Assembly (NCBI RefSeq): GCF_039519235.1 | Contig: NZ_CP154351.1 | Coordinates: forward strand, 992,001 to 1,056,000 | Reading direction: 5' to 3' | Source of the DNA: Micrococcus sp. 2A | Lineage (GTDB): Bacteria > Actinomycetota > Actinomycetes > Actinomycetales > Micrococcaceae | Length of the DNA stretch: 64,000 nucleotides | Shown: positions 8,348 through 17,554 of the stretch, in pieces | How positions within the stretch are numbered: position 1 is the stretch's first letter | Layout: each line of letters begins with the position of its first letter | Program-made: the position numbers and the translations under genes | The notes under the pieces: generated by a model | Seen by the model: the letters and a program-made list of their open reading frames with translations, nothing else | What the model was told of the DNA's origin: nothing | Database searches by the model: none

Positions 8348-9501
8348 CGGGTCCCGGTGGTGCCGGCCTCACGGTCGGCGAGCTGTCCGAAGAGGGCCTC
8401 CTGGAGATCATCCAGGGGGCCCTTGCCCCTGCCAGTGCCCCCGCGCTGTGGCCGGCCGACTCCGTTCCGCCCGGGGACGACGCCGCCGTCGTCCCCGCCC
8501 CGCGCGGCGCCGTGGTGGTCTCCACGGACGCCATGGGCGAGGGCACGGACTTCCTGCTGATGTGGCCTGCCGGGGTGCGCACGCGGGGCTACGACGCCGG
8601 CTGGAAGGCCGCCGCGCAGAACCTCTCCGACATCAACGCGATGGGGGCGAGCTCCTCCGCGCTCGTCACGGCGCTGACGCTCCCGGAGGGCACGGACGTC
8701 GCGTGGGTCCGCGGGTTCGCGCGGGGGATCGCGGGCGCCATCGCCCGGCTCGGCGCCGGCGGGTGCCGCGCCGCGGGCGGCGACCTCGGCACGGGGGAGC
8801 GGATCCAGGCCGCCGTGACGGTGCTCGGGGATCCGGGTGCGGGGGTGCTGGAGCGCCGACCGCGGCGCGCGGAGGACCGGGACCGCCTGCTCGCCGAGGG
8901 CGCGGACCTGGTCCACTGCCAGGTGCTCGGGGGACTCGTCGGCGGCGGACCGGGCTGGGCTGCCGCCGGGCTGCGCCTCCTGCTGACCGAGCGGGCCGAG
9001 CTCGAGCGCCGCTGGGACGCCCTGCCCGCGGAGCAGCGGCCGGGCGCCCGCGAGATCGCGCGCGCCGTCCGGGGGCAGCTGCGCCCGCGGCCGCCCCTCG
9101 CCGCGGGACCGGCCGCGCTGGCCGCCGGGGTGCTCACGCTCATGGACGTCTCCGACGGGATCGGCCGGGACGCGCACCGCATGGCGCGGGCCTGCGGCAC
9201 GGGGGCCTCGGGCGGTCGGGTCGAGGACGGCCGGGCACGGACCCTGACCCCGTGGGTGGCCGACACCTGGGTGGCCGAGGTCGCCCGTCCGCTGGGGCCC
9301 GTGGCCGCGCTGGCCGGCGTCGCGCCGGAGGCCCTGGTTCTCGCAGGCGGCGAGGACTACGGGGTGGTGGGCCTGGCCTGGCCGGAGACCGCGCTGCCGG
9401 CGGGCTTCACCCGGATCGGGCGGATGCTCCCGGCCGGCGCCGAACCACCGGCCGGCCATCGGCCCCTGCCCGAGCGAGGCTGGGACCACTTCGGCGGCTG
9501 A
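8344..9501 (+). CDS. thiL: Thiamine-monophosphate kinase
   Basis: ThiL phosphorylates thiamine phosphate to the active cofactor thiamine diphosphate using ATP. The 385-residue protein shows the AIR-synthase-like fold markers: GDDAAVV at about residue 45, STDAMGEGTDF, a NLSDINAMGA helix, GGDLGTGERIQAAVTVLG, and LMDVSDGIGRD then LAGGEDYGVV in the second half. It is somewhat longer than the usual 320-340 residues because of a charged insertion around residues 175-240. The GTG start overlaps the previous stop; the open frame runs further upstream, but that part lies over the GTPase gene. Confidence 0.93.
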   Translation: MTGPGGAGLTVGELSEEGLLEIIQGALAPASAPALWPADSVPPGDDAAVVPAPRGAVVVSTDAMGEGTDFLLMWPAGVRTRGYDAGWKAAAQNLSDINAMGASSSALVTALTLPEGTDVAWVRGFARGIAGAIARLGAGGCRAAGGDLGTGERIQAAVTVLGDPGAGVLERRPRRAEDRDRLLAEGADLVHCQVLGGLVGGGPGWAAAGLRLLLTERAELERRWDALPAEQRPGAREIARAVRGQLRPRPPLAAGPAALAAGVLTLMDVSDGIGRDAHRMARACGTGASGGRVEDGRARTLTPWVADTWVAEVARPLGPVAALAGVAPEALVLAGGEDYGVVGLAWPETALPAGFTRIGRMLPAGAEPPAGHRPLPERGWDHFGG

Positions 9502-9544
9502 CGCGCCTCGGGCTGTCGCGCGCCGGGGCCGATGGCCGGCGGCC

Positions 9545-11038
9545 TCAGCGCCGCGCGGTGACCGACGCGGGGTCGAACCGGTGGCCCAGCCCCGTGACGG
9601 CCCAGCCGGCGGCCTCCCACGCGGCGGTGTCCAGCACGTTGCGGCCGTCGATCAGCAGCCGGTCGGCGACCTTGCCGCCCACGGCCTCCGGGTCCATCTC
9701 CCGGAACTCCTGCCACTCGGTCAGCAGGAGCGTCAGCTCGGCGCCCTCCACGGCCTCGTCCAGCGAGCCGACGTAGTCCAGGCGCGGGAAGCGGGCGGCC
9801 GCGTTGGCGCTGCCCTCGGGGTCGTACACCCGCACGTCCGCGCCGGCCGAGTAGAGGCGCGCGGCGACGTCGAGTGCGGGGGAGTCGCGCACGTCGTCGG
9901 AGTCCGGCTTGAAGGTCACGCCGAGCACCGCGATCCGGGCGCCGTTCAGGACCTCCTCGCCCGAGCCCGTCGTCGTGCCGCCGTACGGGCCGGCCGCCGC
10001 CGCCTCGTGGCCGTGGGCCGTGGAGAGCATCTCCACCGCCAGGTCCACCACGCGCTCCCGGCGGCGCAGGTTGATGTCGTCCACCTCGGCGAGGAAGCGC
10101 ATGGTGCGGTCCAGGCCGAGCTCGGAGACGCGGGCCTGCAGCGCGCGGATGTCCTTGGGCAGGCAGCCGCCGCCGAAGCCCACGCCGGCGTTCAGGAATC
10201 GGCGGCCGATGCGGGCGTCGTGGCCGATCGCATCCGCCAGCGTGCGGATGTCCCCGCCCACGGTCTCCGTGATCTCGGAGAACGCGTTGATGAAGGAGAT
10301 CTTCGTGGCCAGGAACGCGTTCGCGGCGACCTTGACGAGCTCCGCGGTCTCCAGGTCCGTGGAGACCCACGGCGTCTCCGCGGCCAGCTGCCGCGCGTAG
10401 ACGCGGCGCAGGATCGGCTCGGCGCGCGGACCGGAGGTGCCGATCACGAGGCGGTCCGGGGTGAGCGTGTCCTGCACGGCGAAGCCCTCGCGCAGGAACT
10501 CGGGGTTCCAGGCGAGCTCGACGTCGCCCGGCAGGCCGGCCGCGGCGCGCACCTCGGCGACGAGGCCGGTCAGGCGCCGCGCGGTGCCCACGGGCACGGT
10601 GGACTTGCCCACGATCAGGGCGTCCCGGTCGATCGCCTGGGCGAGCGAGGTCACCGCGGCGTCCACATAGGTGAGGTCGGCGGCGGACGAGCCCGCCTGC
10701 TGCGGGGTGCCGACGCCGATGAAGTGCACGTCCGCCCAGCGCGCGGCCTCCTCGACGTCCGTGGTGAACCGCAGGCGGCCGGACTCCACGTGCGTGCGCA
10801 GCAGCTCCGGCAGGCCGGGCTCGTGGAACGGCACCTCGCCGCGGGCCAGCCGCTCGATCTTGGCCGGGTCCACGTCCACGCCCAGGACCTCGAAGCCGAG
10901 CTCGGCCATGCACGCCGCGTGCGTGGCGCCGAGATAGCCGGTGCCGATCACGGACAGACGCGGGCTCGCCGGCCGGCCGACCCCGTCCTCCCGTCCGGTC
11001 TCGACGGGGCTCGCGGGGGAGGTGCTCGGCTGCGTCAC
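9545..11038 (-). CDS. ugd: UDP-glucose 6-dehydrogenase
   Basis: This NAD-dependent four-electron dehydrogenase oxidises UDP-glucose to UDP-glucuronate. In its 497 residues are the N-terminal nucleotide fold VIGTGYLGATHAACMAELG, the GKSTVPVGT segment, the catalytic cysteine motif VGFGGGCLPKDIRAL (about residue 270-285) and the C-terminal NAD/UDP-binding half with VLGVTFKPDSDDVRDSP. The start is a GTG with AAGGAG six bases upstream. It sits alone on the minus strand, facing thiL. GalU, its substrate supplier, is at 26.3 kb. A related enzyme, WecC, lies in the polymer locus, so this gene feeds a different glycan or an additional sugar. Confidence 0.93.
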   Translation of the reverse strand: MTQPSTSPASPVETGREDGVGRPASPRLSVIGTGYLGATHAACMAELGFEVLGVDVDPAKIERLARGEVPFHEPGLPELLRTHVESGRLRFTTDVEEAARWADVHFIGVGTPQQAGSSAADLTYVDAAVTSLAQAIDRDALIVGKSTVPVGTARRLTGLVAEVRAAAGLPGDVELAWNPEFLREGFAVQDTLTPDRLVIGTSGPRAEPILRRVYARQLAAETPWVSTDLETAELVKVAANAFLATKISFINAFSEITETVGGDIRTLADAIGHDARIGRRFLNAGVGFGGGCLPKDIRALQARVSELGLDRTMRFLAEVDDINLRRRERVVDLAVEMLSTAHGHEAAAAGPYGGTTTGSGEEVLNGARIAVLGVTFKPDSDDVRDSPALDVAARLYSAGADVRVYDPEGSANAAARFPRLDYVGSLDEAVEGAELTLLLTEWQEFREMDPEAVGGKVADRLLIDGRNVLDTAAWEAAGWAVTGLGHRFDPASVTARR

Positions 11039-11050
11039 TTCGGACTCCTT

Positions 11051-11080
11051 GCGGGTGGGGCGGGCGGGGGCGGGCGGGCG
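11051..11080 (+). other. G-quadruplex-forming G-run cluster in the ugd leader
   Basis: Six runs of three to five Gs, separated by single bases, lie within 26 bases on the plus strand, the template strand for ugd. They sit between a TAGCCT -10 candidate (minus strand, 11093-11098) and the ugd start at 11038. Confidence 0.5.
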
Positions 11081-11188
11081 ACGGACGCCCCAAGGCTAAG
11101 CCGGACGCGTGAACACGCGCCGAACGCGGCGCGGACGCGGGGTGTTCCCGCGGTGGTCGCGGGACGAACCGGCCGCGGCGGCGCGGAC

Positions 11189-11965
11189 TCAGGCCTCGCC
11201 GGAGCGGATCAGCTCGGTGAGGCGTGTGGCGGCGGCGACGACGGCCTCGGCGTGCACGCGCCCCGGCTGCCGGGAGAGGCGCTCGAGGGGGCCGGAGATG
11301 GAGACGGCGGCGATCACGCGGCCACTCGGCCCGCGCACCGGCGCGGACACGGAGGCGACGCCGGGCTCCCGCTCGGCGAGCGACTGCGCCCAGCCGCGGC
11401 GGCGCACGGCCGCGAGCACGGTGGGGGTGAAGACGGCCCCGGCGAGGCCCTCGACGAGACGCTCGTGGTCCTCCCAGGCGAGCAGCACCTGTGCCGCGGA
11501 TCCGGCCTTCATGGACATGCGGGCGCCCACCGGGATGGTGTCCCGCAGGCCCCACGGTCGCTCGGCCGAGGCCACGCACACGCGCGAGTCGGCCTGGCGG
11601 CGGAACACCTGCGCGGACTCGCCCGTGGCGTCCCGCAGCCAGAGCAGGACGGGACCGGAGGCCGTGGTCAGCCGGTCCTCGCCCGCGGCGGAGGCCAGCT
11701 CGGCCAGGCGGGAGCCGAGCACGTAGCGGCCCTGCAGGTCCTTGCCCACGAGGCGGTGGTGAGCGAGCGCCGCCGCGAGGCGGTGCAGTGTGGGACGGGC
11801 GATGCCCGTGGCGGCCACGAGCTGGGCGAGGGTGGCCGGGCCGGACTCGAGCGCGTCCAGGATGGCCACGGACTTGTCCACCACGCCCACGCCGCTCGGG
11901 TGGCGGTGCAGCGCGGGTCCCAGGGCGTCGTTGCCCCGGGGGTCAGGAGAGTCGGGGAGGGTCAT
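11189..11965 (-). CDS. IclR family transcriptional regulator (LtbR/NdgR-like), divergent from leuCD
   Basis: The 258-residue protein has an N-terminal winged helix ([13 protein letters not shown], then [20 protein letters not shown] as the recognition part) and a C-terminal IclR effector-binding domain with [21 protein letters not shown] and [12 protein letters not shown]. It is divergent from leuCD, the position held by the leucine and amino-acid regulators LtbR and NdgR in other actinobacteria, so regulation of leuCD is the natural inference. The ATG at 11965 is preceded six bases upstream by TATGAT, implying a leaderless message; an upstream in-frame extension is ignored because it covers the promoter. 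Confidence 0.88.
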   Translation of the reverse strand: MTLPDSPDPRGNDALGPALHRHPSGVGVVDKSVAILDALESGPATLAQLVAATGIARPTLHRLAAALAHHRLVGKDLQGRYVLGSRLAELASAAGEDRLTTASGPVLLWLRDATGESAQVFRRQADSRVCVASAERPWGLRDTIPVGARMSMKAGSAAQVLLAWEDHERLVEGLAGAVFTPTVLAAVRRRGWAQSLAEREPGVASVSAPVRGPSGRVIAAVSISGPLERLSRQPGRVHAEAVVAAATRLTELIRSGEA

Positions 11966-11971
11966 GTCGCG

Positions 11972-11977
11972 ATCATA
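11972..11977 (-). promoter_or_regulatory. -10 element of the iclR-type regulator gene
   Basis: TATGAT on the minus strand ends six bases before the ATG at 11965. This is close to consensus and implies leaderless transcription. A palindrome at 11979-11997 abuts it. Confidence 0.55.
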
Positions 11978-11978
11978 G

Positions 11979-11997
11979 CGTCTTGCAATGTGAGACG
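11979..11997. promoter_or_regulatory. Candidate IclR-family operator between regulator and leuCD
   Basis: The 19-base imperfect palindrome CGTCTTGCAATGTGAGACG has outer arms CGTCT/AGACG and two mismatched pairs inside. It adjoins the regulator's -10 box, so a dimer bound here would block the regulator's own promoter and could act on leuC. Binding by the neighbouring protein is inferred. Confidence 0.45.
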
Positions 11998-12117
11998 TTG
12001 CGGTTCGCGGGTCGAGATCCCCGGGGGCGGGGCGGCACAGTGGGACGACGACGCCGGGCCGCACCGCGGGGGCCCGCGGAGGACGAGGCGACCGCGGCAC
12101 GACGAGGAGGACGACCC

Positions 12118-13569
12118 ATGGGTCCCACGACGCATCCGCGCACGCTGGCCGAGAAGGTCTGGGACGAGCACGTGGTGGTCCGCGGCGAGGGCGAGGGGGC
12201 CTCCCGTGCGCCAGACCTGCTGTACATCGACCTCCACCTGCTGCACGAGGTGACGAGCCCCCAGGCGTTCGAGGGGCTGCGCCTGGCCGGTCGGCCCGTG
12301 CATCGCCCGGACCTGACGATCGCGACCGAGGACCACAACACCCCCACCCGCGAGATCGACCGGCCCATCGCCGACCCCGTCTCCCGCCTCCAGATCGAGA
12401 CGCTGCGCTCCAACGCCGCCGAGTTCGGCATCCGCCTCCACTCCCTCGGGGACGTGGAGCAGGGGATCGTGCACGTGGTGGGCCCGCAGCTCGGCCTCAG
12501 CCAGCCCGGCCTGACCGTGGTGTGCGGCGACTCCCACACCTCCACGCACGGCGCGTTCGGCGCCCTCGCGTTCGGCATCGGCACCTCCGAGGTGGAGCAC
12601 GTCCTCGCCACGCAGACCCTGCCGCTCAAGCCCTTCAAGACGATGGCGATCACGGTGGACGGCACCCTGCGCCCGGGCGTCACGGCCAAGGACATCGTCC
12701 TCGCCGTCATCGCGAAGATCGGCACGGGCGGCGGCCAGGGCTACGTGCTGGAGTACCGCGGCGAGGCCATCCGTGCTCTCTCCATGGAGGGCCGCATGAC
12801 CATCTGCAACATGTCCATCGAGGCCGGCGCCCGCGCCGGCATGGTGGCCCCGGACGACACCACGTTCGAGTACCTGAAGGGGCGTCCGCACGCGCCGGTC
12901 GGCGAGGACTGGGACGCCGCCGTCGCGCACTGGCGCACGCTGGCCACGGACGAGGGCGCACGGTTCGACGCCGAGGTGGTCCTGGACGCGGACACGCTCG
13001 AGCCGTTCGTCACGTGGGGCACCAACCCCGGCCAGGGGATCAGCCTCAACGACGCCGTCCCCGCGCCGGAGGACTTCGCGGACCCCGCCGCCCAGGAGGC
13101 GGCCCGCAAGGCGCTGCGCTACATGGACCTCGCGCCCGGCACCCCCATGAAGGACGTGGCGGTGGACACGGTATTCATGGGCTCGTGCACCAACTCCCGC
13201 ATCGAGGACCTGCGCACCTTCGCGGAGATCGTGAAGGGCCGCACCAAGCCCGAGGGGCTGCGCGTCATGGTGGTCCCCGGCTCCGCGCGGGTGCGCCTGC
13301 AGGCCATGGAGGAGGGTCTGGACCGCGTGATCCAGGACTTCGGCGCCGAGTGGCGCTTCGCCGGCTGCTCGATGTGCCTGGGCATGAACCCGGACCAGCT
13401 CGCGCCGGGGGAGCGCTGCGCCTCCACCTCGAACCGCAACTTCGAGGGCCGCCAGGGCAAGGGCGGGCGCACCCACCTGGTCTCGCCCGTGGTGGCCGCC
13501 GCCACCGCCGTCCTCGGGCGCCTCGCGAGCCCGTCCGACCTGCCCGCCCTCACCGTCCAGGAGGCCTGA
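12118..13569 (+). CDS. leuC: 3-isopropylmalate dehydratase large subunit
   Basis: LeuC with LeuD isomerises 2-isopropylmalate to 3-isopropylmalate in leucine synthesis and carries a [4Fe-4S] cluster. The 483-residue protein contains [17 protein letters not shown] near the start, [20 protein letters not shown], and the cluster cysteines in [12 protein letters not shown] and in [10 protein letters not shown]. Length fits the family. The start is the ATG with GAGGAGG nine bases upstream; the frame is open further upstream through the promoter region but without homology. LeuD follows after three bases. Control by the divergent IclR regulator is likely. Confidence 0.96.
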   Translation: MGPTTHPRTLAEKVWDEHVVVRGEGEGASRAPDLLYIDLHLLHEVTSPQAFEGLRLAGRPVHRPDLTIATEDHNTPTREIDRPIADPVSRLQIETLRSNAAEFGIRLHSLGDVEQGIVHVVGPQLGLSQPGLTVVCGDSHTSTHGAFGALAFGIGTSEVEHVLATQTLPLKPFKTMAITVDGTLRPGVTAKDIVLAVIAKIGTGGGQGYVLEYRGEAIRALSMEGRMTICNMSIEAGARAGMVAPDDTTFEYLKGRPHAPVGEDWDAAVAHWRTLATDEGARFDAEVVLDADTLEPFVTWGTNPGQGISLNDAVPAPEDFADPAAQEAARKALRYMDLAPGTPMKDVAVDTVFMGSCTNSRIEDLRTFAEIVKGRTKPEGLRVMVVPGSARVRLQAMEEGLDRVIQDFGAEWRFAGCSMCLGMNPDQLAPGERCASTSNRNFEGRQGKGGRTHLVSPVVAAATAVLGRLASPSDLPALTVQEA

Positions 13570-13572
13570 GCC

Positions 13573-14181
13573 ATGGAGAAGTTCACCACCCACACCGGCA
13601 TCGGCGTCCCGCTGCGCGCCTCCAATGTGGACACGGACCAGATCATCCCCGCCGTGTACCTCAAGCGGATCTCGCGCACGGGCTTCGAGGACGCCCTGTT
13701 CGCCGGCTGGCGCCAGGACCCGGAGTTCATCCTCAACACGGAGCCCTACAGCGCCGGCTCGGTGCTCGTGACCGGCGCGGACTTCGGCACGGGCTCCTCC
13801 CGTGAGCACGCCGTGTGGGCGCTCAAGGACTACGGCTTCAAGGCCGTGCTCTCCCCGCGCTTCGCGGACATCTTCCGCGGCAACTCCGCCAAGCAGGGCC
13901 TCGTGGCCGCCCAGGTGGAGCAGGCGGACATCGAGCGGATCTGGAAGGAGCTCGAGAACGAGCCGGGAGCGGCCGTGACCGTGGACCTCGAGCGCCGCAC
14001 GGTGGAGTGCGGCGGATTCAGCACCACCTTCCAGATCGACGACGACGCCCGGCGTCGCCTGCTCGCGGGGATCGACGACATCGGCGCCACCCTCGGCCAC
14101 CGGGAGGCGATCGACGCCTACGAGGCGGCCCGCCCCGCCTGGAAGCCCACCACGCTGCCCGCGCGCACCGCCGCCGACTGA
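13573..14181 (+). CDS. leuD: 3-isopropylmalate dehydratase small subunit
   Basis: The swivel-domain partner of LeuC, 202 residues, full length for the family. It shows [17 protein letters not shown] at the N-terminus and the substrate-binding loop [15 protein letters not shown] around residue 75. [11 protein letters not shown] follows. It starts three bases after the leuC stop and is certainly co-transcribed with it. Confidence 0.96.
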   Translation: MEKFTTHTGIGVPLRASNVDTDQIIPAVYLKRISRTGFEDALFAGWRQDPEFILNTEPYSAGSVLVTGADFGTGSSREHAVWALKDYGFKAVLSPRFADIFRGNSAKQGLVAAQVEQADIERIWKELENEPGAAVTVDLERRTVECGGFSTTFQIDDDARRRLLAGIDDIGATLGHREAIDAYEAARPAWKPTTLPARTAAD

Positions 14182-14276
14182 CGCGCGCGCCGGGGCGGCG
14201 TCGGCGTGGCCGACGGCACAGGCGCCCAGCTGTCCGCCGCGCGGCGGGGCGTTGCGGCCGCGGCCCCCCCAGCACC

Positions 14277-14282
14277 TATGCT
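14277..14282 (+). promoter_or_regulatory. -10 element upstream of murA
   Basis: TATGCT lies 121 bases before the murA ATG. TTGCGG at 14252-14257 could be the -35, but the spacer is 19 bases. The box is also part of a 7-bp inverted repeat (14268-14274 with 14279-14285). The 14182-14403 gap holds nothing else recognisable. Confidence 0.35.
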
Positions 14283-14403
14283 GGGTGCGATTCCGGGGCC
14301 GAGCGCGTGCAGCGCGGCCGGTGCCCGAACCCGCACGCCTCCGCTTCCCCCGGGGCGTCGCCGAGACCGTGGCCCGAGCGTCACGTTGAGGAAGGACACG
14401 AGA

Positions 14404-15732
14404 ATGGCGAAGCTGCTGACGATCCACGGCGGAAAGCCGCTCACGGGCGAGGTCACGGTGCGCGGCGCCAAGAACCTCGTCCCGAAGGCCATGGTGGCCG
14501 CTCTGCTGGGCACCACGCCCTCCACGCTGCGCAGCGTCCCGGAGATCAAGGACGTGGACGTGGTCAGCTCCCTCCTCGAGATCCACGGCGTCACCGTGGA
14601 CTGGGACAAGGAGTCGGGCTCCATCACCATGGATCCGGCCGGCGTGAAGTCCGCCCTCACCGCGGAGATCGACGCCCACGCGGGCGACTCGCGCATCCCG
14701 ATCCTCTTCTGCGGTCCGCTGATGCACGCGATCGGCGAGGCCTTCATCCCCGACCTGGGCGGCTGCAAGATCGGCGACCGCCCGATCGACTACCACCTCG
14801 AGGTGCTGCGCAACTTCGGTGCGGTGGTGGACAAGCGCCCGGGCGGCATCTCCATCTCCGCCCCCAAGGGGCTGCACGGAGCGAAGCTCGAGCTGCCCTA
14901 CCCCTCCGTGGGCGCGACGGAGCAGGTGCTGCTCACCGCCGTGAAGGCGGAGGGCATCACCGAGCTCAAGGGCGCCGCGGTGGAGCCGGAGATCCACAAC
15001 CTCATCGACGTCCTCCAGAAGATGGGCGCGATCATCACGGTGCAGACGGACCGCACCATCCGCATCGAGGGCGTCGCCGAGATGCGCGGGTACAACCACG
15101 TCGCCCTGCCGGACCGCAACGAGTCCGCCTCGTGGGCCTCCGCCGCCCTGGCGACGCGCGGCGACATCTTCGTGCGCGGCGCCGCGCAGAGCGACCTCAC
15201 GGCGTTCCTCAACACGTACCGCAAGATCGGCGGCGAGTTCGACGTCACCGACGACGGCATCCGCTTCTGGCACGCCGGCGGCGACCTCAACCCGCTCGTG
15301 CTGGAGACGGACGTGCACCCCGGCTTCATGACCGACTGGCAGCAGCCGCTCGTGGTGGCTCTGACCCAGGCCACGGGCGTCTCGATCGTCCACGAGACCG
15401 TGTACGAGAACCGCTTCGGCTTCACCGACGCGCTCGTGCGCATGGGCGCCTCCATCCAGCTGCACCGCGAGTGCCTGGGCTCCGTGCCGTGCCGCTTCGG
15501 CCAGCGCAACTTCCTGCACTCCGCCGTGATCTCCGGCCCCACGCCCCTGCACGGCGTGGACTTCGACATCCCTGACCTGCGCGGCGGCTTCTCCCACCTC
15601 ATCGCCGCGCTCGCGGCCGAGGGCACCTCCACCGCCACGGGCCTGGAGATCATCAACCGCGGCTACGAGCACTTCATGGACAAGCTCCAGGGGCTCGGCG
15701 CCGACGTCGAGCTGGCCGAGACCGATCGATGA
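14404..15732 (+). CDS. murA: UDP-N-acetylglucosamine 1-carboxyvinyltransferase
   Basis: MurA transfers enolpyruvate from PEP to UDP-GlcNAc, the first committed step of peptidoglycan precursor synthesis. The 442-residue protein has the two-lobed EPSP-synthase-like fold. Visible markers are VRGAKNLVPKAM at residue 20, the active-site loop GGCKIGDRPIDYH with the cysteine attacked by fosfomycin at about residue 120, and YPSVGATEQVLLTAV. The start is an ATG preceded by a GAGGAAGG ribosome binding site. Its stop overlaps the next start, opening an envelope-precursor block that continues through ddl. Confidence 0.95.
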   Translation: MAKLLTIHGGKPLTGEVTVRGAKNLVPKAMVAALLGTTPSTLRSVPEIKDVDVVSSLLEIHGVTVDWDKESGSITMDPAGVKSALTAEIDAHAGDSRIPILFCGPLMHAIGEAFIPDLGGCKIGDRPIDYHLEVLRNFGAVVDKRPGGISISAPKGLHGAKLELPYPSVGATEQVLLTAVKAEGITELKGAAVEPEIHNLIDVLQKMGAIITVQTDRTIRIEGVAEMRGYNHVALPDRNESASWASAALATRGDIFVRGAAQSDLTAFLNTYRKIGGEFDVTDDGIRFWHAGGDLNPLVLETDVHPGFMTDWQQPLVVALTQATGVSIVHETVYENRFGFTDALVRMGASIQLHRECLGSVPCRFGQRNFLHSAVISGPTPLHGVDFDIPDLRGGFSHLIAALAAEGTSTATGLEIINRGYEHFMDKLQGLGADVELAETDR

Positions 15733-16487
15733 CGTCCGTGGGCCCCGCGAACGCGACCCCTGGGACGGCCGCCCCCACCCGGGCGGAGCGACGGGGCTAC
15801 GTGGTCCCGGCCGCGCTCGTCCGGCCGCTCATGCGCTCCCTCGTGCGCCAGCGCTGGGAGCACACGGACCGGATCCCGCGCACCGGAGCGATCCTCGCGG
15901 TGAACCACATCTCGGAGATCGACCCGCTCTCCGTGGCCCACATGGTCTACAACCAGGGCCTGCTGCCCACCATCATGGCGAAGGCCGAGCTGTGGAAGGT
16001 CCCGGGCCTGAAGCAGATGCTCCAGTCCACCCGCATGATCCCCGTGGACCGCTCCCGCGACGGCGGCCGCTCGCTCGAGGCGGCCCGGGCCGCCCTCGCC
16101 GCCGGCCGCGTGATCGTGGTGTACCCCGAGGGCACGGTGACCCGCGACCCCGACGGCTGGCCCATGGCGGCCCGCGCCGGCGCCGTCCGCCTGGCCCTGC
16201 AGACCGGCGCGCCGCTCGTCCCCGTGGGCCAGTGGGGCATCCAGGAGCTGCTGCCGTACCCAACCCACGCCCTGAAGCCCTTCCCGCGCAAGACCGCGCG
16301 CATGGTCGTGGGCGAGCCCGTGGACCTGGACGACCTCCGGGACGTCCCCCTCACGGCCACCGTCCTGCGCACCGGCACCGATCGGATGATGGACGCCGTC
16401 ACGGACCTCGTGGCGCAGCTGCGCGGCGAGCCCGCCCCGGAGGGCCGGTGGAACCCGAAGACCGGACGCCGGGAGGCCCGAGCGTGA
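15729..16487 (+). CDS. plsC: Lysophospholipid (1-acyl-sn-glycerol-3-phosphate) acyltransferase family protein
   Basis: A 252-residue PlsC-type enzyme that acylates lysophosphatidate to phosphatidate at the membrane. It has the catalytic HX4D motif in VNHISEIDPL (about residue 58), the substrate-binding region VDRSRDGGRSLEAA, and EGTVTRDPDGW as the third block. Starts at an ATG overlapping the murA stop and ends overlapping gpsA, the enzyme that makes glycerol-3-phosphate, so phospholipid and peptidoglycan precursor genes are coupled here. Exact acyl specificity cannot be read. Confidence 0.9.
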   Translation: MTSVGPANATPGTAAPTRAERRGYVVPAALVRPLMRSLVRQRWEHTDRIPRTGAILAVNHISEIDPLSVAHMVYNQGLLPTIMAKAELWKVPGLKQMLQSTRMIPVDRSRDGGRSLEAARAALAAGRVIVVYPEGTVTRDPDGWPMAARAGAVRLALQTGAPLVPVGQWGIQELLPYPTHALKPFPRKTARMVVGEPVDLDDLRDVPLTATVLRTGTDRMMDAVTDLVAQLRGEPAPEGRWNPKTGRREARA

Positions 16488-17554
16488 CGCACGCGAGTCC
16501 ACAGGGCCCGCGCCCCGCCGGGGACCCCGCCGTCGTCGCCGTGCTGGGCGCCGGCAGCTGGGGCACCGCCTTCGCCCGCGTGCTGGGCACCAGCACGAGC
16601 CCCGAGGGGGCCCGCGCCCGCGAGGTGGTGGTCTGGTCGCGCCGCGCCGAGGTGGCCGAGGCCGTCAACCGCGACCACGCCAACCCGGAGTACCTGCCGG
16701 GGATCGAGCTGCCCGCGTGCGTGCGCGCCGTCAGCGACGCCCGCGAGGCCGTCTCCGGCGCCGGCGTCGTGGTGGTCGCGGTGCCCGCACAGAGCGTGCG
16801 CGCCACCCTCGAGTCCGTGGCGGACGCGATCGCGCCGGACGCCGTCGTCGTCTCGCTCGTGAAGGGCCTCGAACGCGGCACGGATGCGCGCCCCTCCCAG
16901 GTGTGCGCCGACGTCCTGGGTCTGGCCGCCGACCGCTTCGCCGTGGTCTCCGGGCCCAACCTGGCCCTCGAGATCGCGCGCGGGGAGCCCACCGCCACCG
17001 TGGTCGCCTCGACGTCGGCGGCGACCGCCGAGCGCGTGGCCGCGCTCACCGCGGGCCGCACCTTCCGCCCCTACACCAACACGGACGTCGTGGGCGTGGA
17101 GATCGGCGGGATCGTGAAGAACGTGATCGCCCTCGCCGTGGGCATCTGCGACGGCCAGGGCCTGGGGGACAACTCGAAGGCCTCGATCATCACGCGCGGC
17201 CTGGCCGAGACCACCCGCCTGGCCGTGCGCCTGGGCGGCGACGCCGGCACCCTCGCCGGACTCGCGGGCCTGGGCGACCTCGTGGCCACGTGTGCCTCTC
17301 CGCTCTCGCGCAACCGCAGCGCCGGCCGTCTACTCGGCACCGGCATGGGCGTGGACGAGGCCGTGGCCGCCATGAAGCAGACCGCGGAGGGCCTGAAGTC
17401 CGTGTCCGCGATCGTCCACGTGGCCCGCGCGCACGGCGTGGAGATGCCCATCAGCGAGGCCATGGACCGGGTCGTCGCCGGCTCCGTGGACGTGCACCAC
17501 CTGGCCGGCCTCCTGCTCGGCCGGGACCTGAAGTCGGAAGGACGCACCGCATGA
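16484..17554 (+). CDS. gpsA: Glycerol-3-phosphate dehydrogenase (NAD(P)+)
   Basis: GpsA reduces dihydroxyacetone phosphate to sn-glycerol-3-phosphate for phospholipid synthesis. The 356-residue protein begins with a short Pro/Gly-rich extension, then the dinucleotide fold VAVLGAGSWGTAFARVLG, LVKGLERGT, SGPNLALEIARGEPTA, and the catalytic lysine region GVEIGGIVKNVIALAVGI, with GLGDLVATCASPLSRNR in the helical domain. The GTG start overlaps the previous stop by four bases; the open frame extends further back only within plsC. Confidence 0.95.
   Translation: MTHASPQGPRPAGDPAVVAVLGAGSWGTAFARVLGTSTSPEGARAREVVVWSRRAEVAEAVNRDHANPEYLPGIELPACVRAVSDAREAVSGAGVVVVAVPAQSVRATLESVADAIAPDAVVVSLVKGLERGTDARPSQVCADVLGLAADRFAVVSGPNLALEIARGEPTATVVASTSAATAERVAALTAGRTFRPYTNTDVVGVEIGGIVKNVIALAVGICDGQGLGDNSKASIITRGLAETTRLAVRLGGDAGTLAGLAGLGDLVATCASPLSRNRSAGRLLGTGMGVDEAVAAMKQTAEGLKSVSAIVHVARAHGVEMPISEAMDRVVAGSVDVHHLAGLLLGRDLKSEGRTA

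Noticed and set aside
14268..14285. Inverted repeat CCCAGCA/TGCTGGG upstream of murA as a terminator
   Set aside because: A 7-bp stem with a 4-base loop coincides with a -10-like TATGCT and lies 87 bases after leuD, so a promoter reading is preferred and the repeat may be incidental.
11962..15672. A 1,236-codon open frame on the minus strand opposite iclR, leuCD and murA
   Set aside because: It is the mirror of strongly GC-biased third codon positions. Its translation is low-complexity Gly/Ala/Arg/His without motifs, and the plus strand has clear genes.
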